Source: Candidatus Aenigmatarchaeota archaeon
GTDB lineage: Archaea; Aenigmatarchaeota; Aenigmatarchaeia; QMZP01
NCBI GenBank assembly: GCA_003663225.1
Contig: QMZP01000041.1
Coordinates: forward strand, 1-6,953
Length of the DNA stretch: 6,953 nucleotides
Reading direction: 5' to 3'
The translations under genes were made by a program, and so were the position numbers. Below the pieces are notes generated by a model, which was not told where the DNA came from, searched no databases, and was given only the letters and a program-made list of their open reading frames with translations. This document shows positions 5,605 to 6,953 of the stretch, in pieces (position 1 is the stretch's first letter; each line of letters starts with the position of its first letter).

Positions 5605-6953
5605 CCATGCTGCTTATAGGCCTGGACGGGGCCACGTTTGATTTCATCAAGCCCATGATAGAGAAAGGAAAGCTGCCTACCTTCAAAAGGCTGATAGATG
5701 GAGGTGTGCACGGGACACTCAAGAGCACATACCCTCCGGTCACTGTGCCGGCGTGGCCGGCCATGTTCAGCGGAAAGGGCCCGGACAAGCTCGGTGCGTT
5801 CGACTTCAGGTGCATGGACAGCAACTATAGAATAAAGCTGCACGACCGCTCAACGATATGCTGCACGTATGTCTGGGAAATCATGAACGAGAGCGGCAAG
5901 AAAGCAGCCGTGTTGAATGTGCCTGGCACATGGCCGATGAAGCCTGTTGACAAGTACATCGTATCGGGCATGCTCACGCCGCCTGGAAGGGGGTTCGCGC
6001 TGCCCAAAGTCTTGCAGGACAGGATAGAGAAGGAAATACCAGGCTACAGCACAGCGCTCATGGAGAATGGGGACAAAATATCATCATCCTACAGGACCTT
6101 TGAAGCAAGGGCGAGCATGCTAGAATGGTTCCTTCCGAAGCTTGGCAACAGTATTGACTCGATATTCATGGTGTTCAGGGTTCCGGATGTGCTGTCACAC
6201 TCCAGGGACGCTGGCCCCAAAGAGCTGGAAGAATGCTACAAGAGGATAGATGAAAGGTTGTCCACAATACTCGAGAAAGTTGAGGCGAACGTGCTCATAG
6301 TGAGCGACCACGGGTATGGCTTCTCGGAAGGCAGAAAGATGCTTTTCATCAACAAATGGCTTGAAGAGAATGGGTATATCTTCTTTGAAAAGAAACCGAA
6401 CGTATCCAAGAGCGCGATGCGTGCCAGGTCAATGCTTACAGGAAGGCTGGGGAAAGCTGCCAAACCGCTGGTGCGCAGGCTGAAGAACAGGGTACCTGAA
6501 ACCTCCCTTCCATTCGACCCATCCTGCATCGACATGAGAAGAACGAAGGCATTCTCGTACAACACAACCACGTCACCGTATTGCGGCATATGGATAAACA
6601 GAAAAGGCGTATACAAGGACGGTTGCGTGGATGGTGATTATGAACATGTCAGGGACGAGATTATAAGCAAGCTTAAGGCCGAGAACCTTGTGGTAACAGC
6701 ATGGAAGAGGGATGATATATTCCATGTGCACAATGACAGGATGCCCGACATCATAGTGGAAGGCAGGGGCCTGATATCAACAGGCTTCTCTGCTGTCATG
6801 GAGTCAACCTACAAGAGCTGCCATCTCATCAACGGCATATTCATAGCCCACGGGCCCGACATAGCCGTGGGCAAGGAGATAGCCAATGCCCGCATAACCG
6901 ACATAGCGCCGACCGTGCTGCACATGTTCAGCCTCCCCATACCCGATGACATG
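5601..6953 (+). CDS. AlkP-superfamily phosphodiesterase/phosphohydrolase (COG3379-like), copy 2, partial at 3' edge
   Basis: 451 codons are open to the right edge with no stop; by comparison with copy 1 only the C-terminal tail is missing. It starts in an ATGA overlap with copy 1, suggesting translational coupling. An in-frame ATG at 5607 is an alternative, but AAGGAG at 5584-5589 favours 5601. Likely active-site residues are all present: D9 in IGLDGATFD, T48 in PPVTVPAWPAM, D196 and H200 in VPDVLSH, D236 and H237 in VSDHGYG, and H408 in the C-terminal H-x-x-x-G-I-F motif. Between NGYI (257-260) and TKAFSYN (315-321) it has about 22 more residues than copy 1, rich in Lys and Arg, probably a cap region contributing to substrate choice. 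It is thus an in-line paralog with a conserved core and a divergent cap. Bases 6832-6919 are identical to copy 1. The substrate is unknown. Confidence 0.9.
   Translation, partial: MTMLLIGLDGATFDFIKPMIEKGKLPTFKRLIDGGVHGTLKSTYPPVTVPAWPAMFSGKGPDKLGAFDFRCMDSNYRIKLHDRSTICCTYVWEIMNESGKKAAVLNVPGTWPMKPVDKYIVSGMLTPPGRGFALPKVLQDRIEKEIPGYSTALMENGDKISSSYRTFEARASMLEWFLPKLGNSIDSIFMVFRVPDVLSHSRDAGPKELEECYKRIDERLSTILEKVEANVLIVSDHGYGFSEGRKMLFINKWLEENGYIFFEKKPNVSKSAMRARSMLTGRLGKAAKPLVRRLKNRVPETSLPFDPSCIDMRRTKAFSYNTTTSPYCGIWINRKGVYKDGCVDGDYEHVRDEIISKLKAENLVVTAWKRDDIFHVHNDRMPDIIVEGRGLISTGFSAVMESTYKSCHLINGIFIAHGPDIAVGKEIANARITDIAPTVLHMFSLPIPDDM
6832..6919 (+). repeat. 88-bp perfect repeat, copy B (in AlkP copy 2)
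   Basis: Identical base for base to 5327-5414 and in the same reading frame, so both proteins share 29 residues encoded by the same codons. The inverted repeat of copy A recurs here at 6846-6853 and 6865-6872. It lies close to the right edge of the window; divergence resumes at 6920 and continues to 6953. Confidence 0.95.

Noticed and set aside
6831..6833. His (copy 1 residue 383) to Asn (copy 2 residue 411) at the left boundary of the identical tract, which could look like loss of a metal ligand
   Set aside because: In this family the conserved C-terminal His, as I recall it, precedes the GIF motif in the pattern H-x-x-x-G. That corresponds to H380 in copy 1 and H408 in copy 2, both present. 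The His/Asn change is at a neighbouring, probably variable position, so I do not call copy 2 inactive.

Overview
The window looks like archaeal chromosomal DNA. Ile is mostly ATA and Arg mostly AGG. Genes are preceded by TATA-like boxes about 25 or 34-38 nt before the start, and several starts have GTGAT or GGTG motifs placed as the complement of the archaeal 16S rRNA tail predicts. I cannot fix the lineage from sequence alone; a euryarchaeal or DPANN-type genome is a guess. There are no tRNA, rRNA, CRISPR or mobile-element signatures.

Layout, left to right: (1) the last 11 codons of a gene whose C-terminus nearly matches that of a full AlkP-superfamily gene further right; (2) a family 2 glycosyltransferase on +; (3) an APH/WaaP-like small-molecule or sugar kinase on -, whose stop overlaps the glycosyltransferase stop in a CTAG; (4) a class I SAM methyltransferase on +, divergent from the kinase; (5) a B12-binding radical SAM protein on -, its stop directly abutting the methyltransferase stop; (6) a complete AlkP-superfamily phosphodiesterase (474 aa) on +, divergent from the radical SAM gene; (7) a second AlkP paralog (451 codons, open at the right edge, no stop in the window) starting in an ATGA overlap. 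Coding density is very high. The only gaps are 29 bp before the glycosyltransferase and two divergent promoter regions, both 108 bp.

The gene set (glycosyltransferase, sugar-type kinase, methyltransferase, B12-radical SAM enzyme, metal-dependent phosphodiesterases) fits a cell-surface glycan or glycolipid decoration locus in which phosphate and methyl groups are added to or removed from saccharides. That job is inferred from family membership and context; no substrate can be read from the sequence.

The most striking signal is an 88-bp tract, identical at every base including all synonymous sites, shared by the two AlkP paralogs, which are otherwise clearly diverged. This points to recent gene conversion between tandem copies, or to an assembly artefact. 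The kinase also has an unusual catalytic loop (YGDxxxxH instead of HGDxxxxN).
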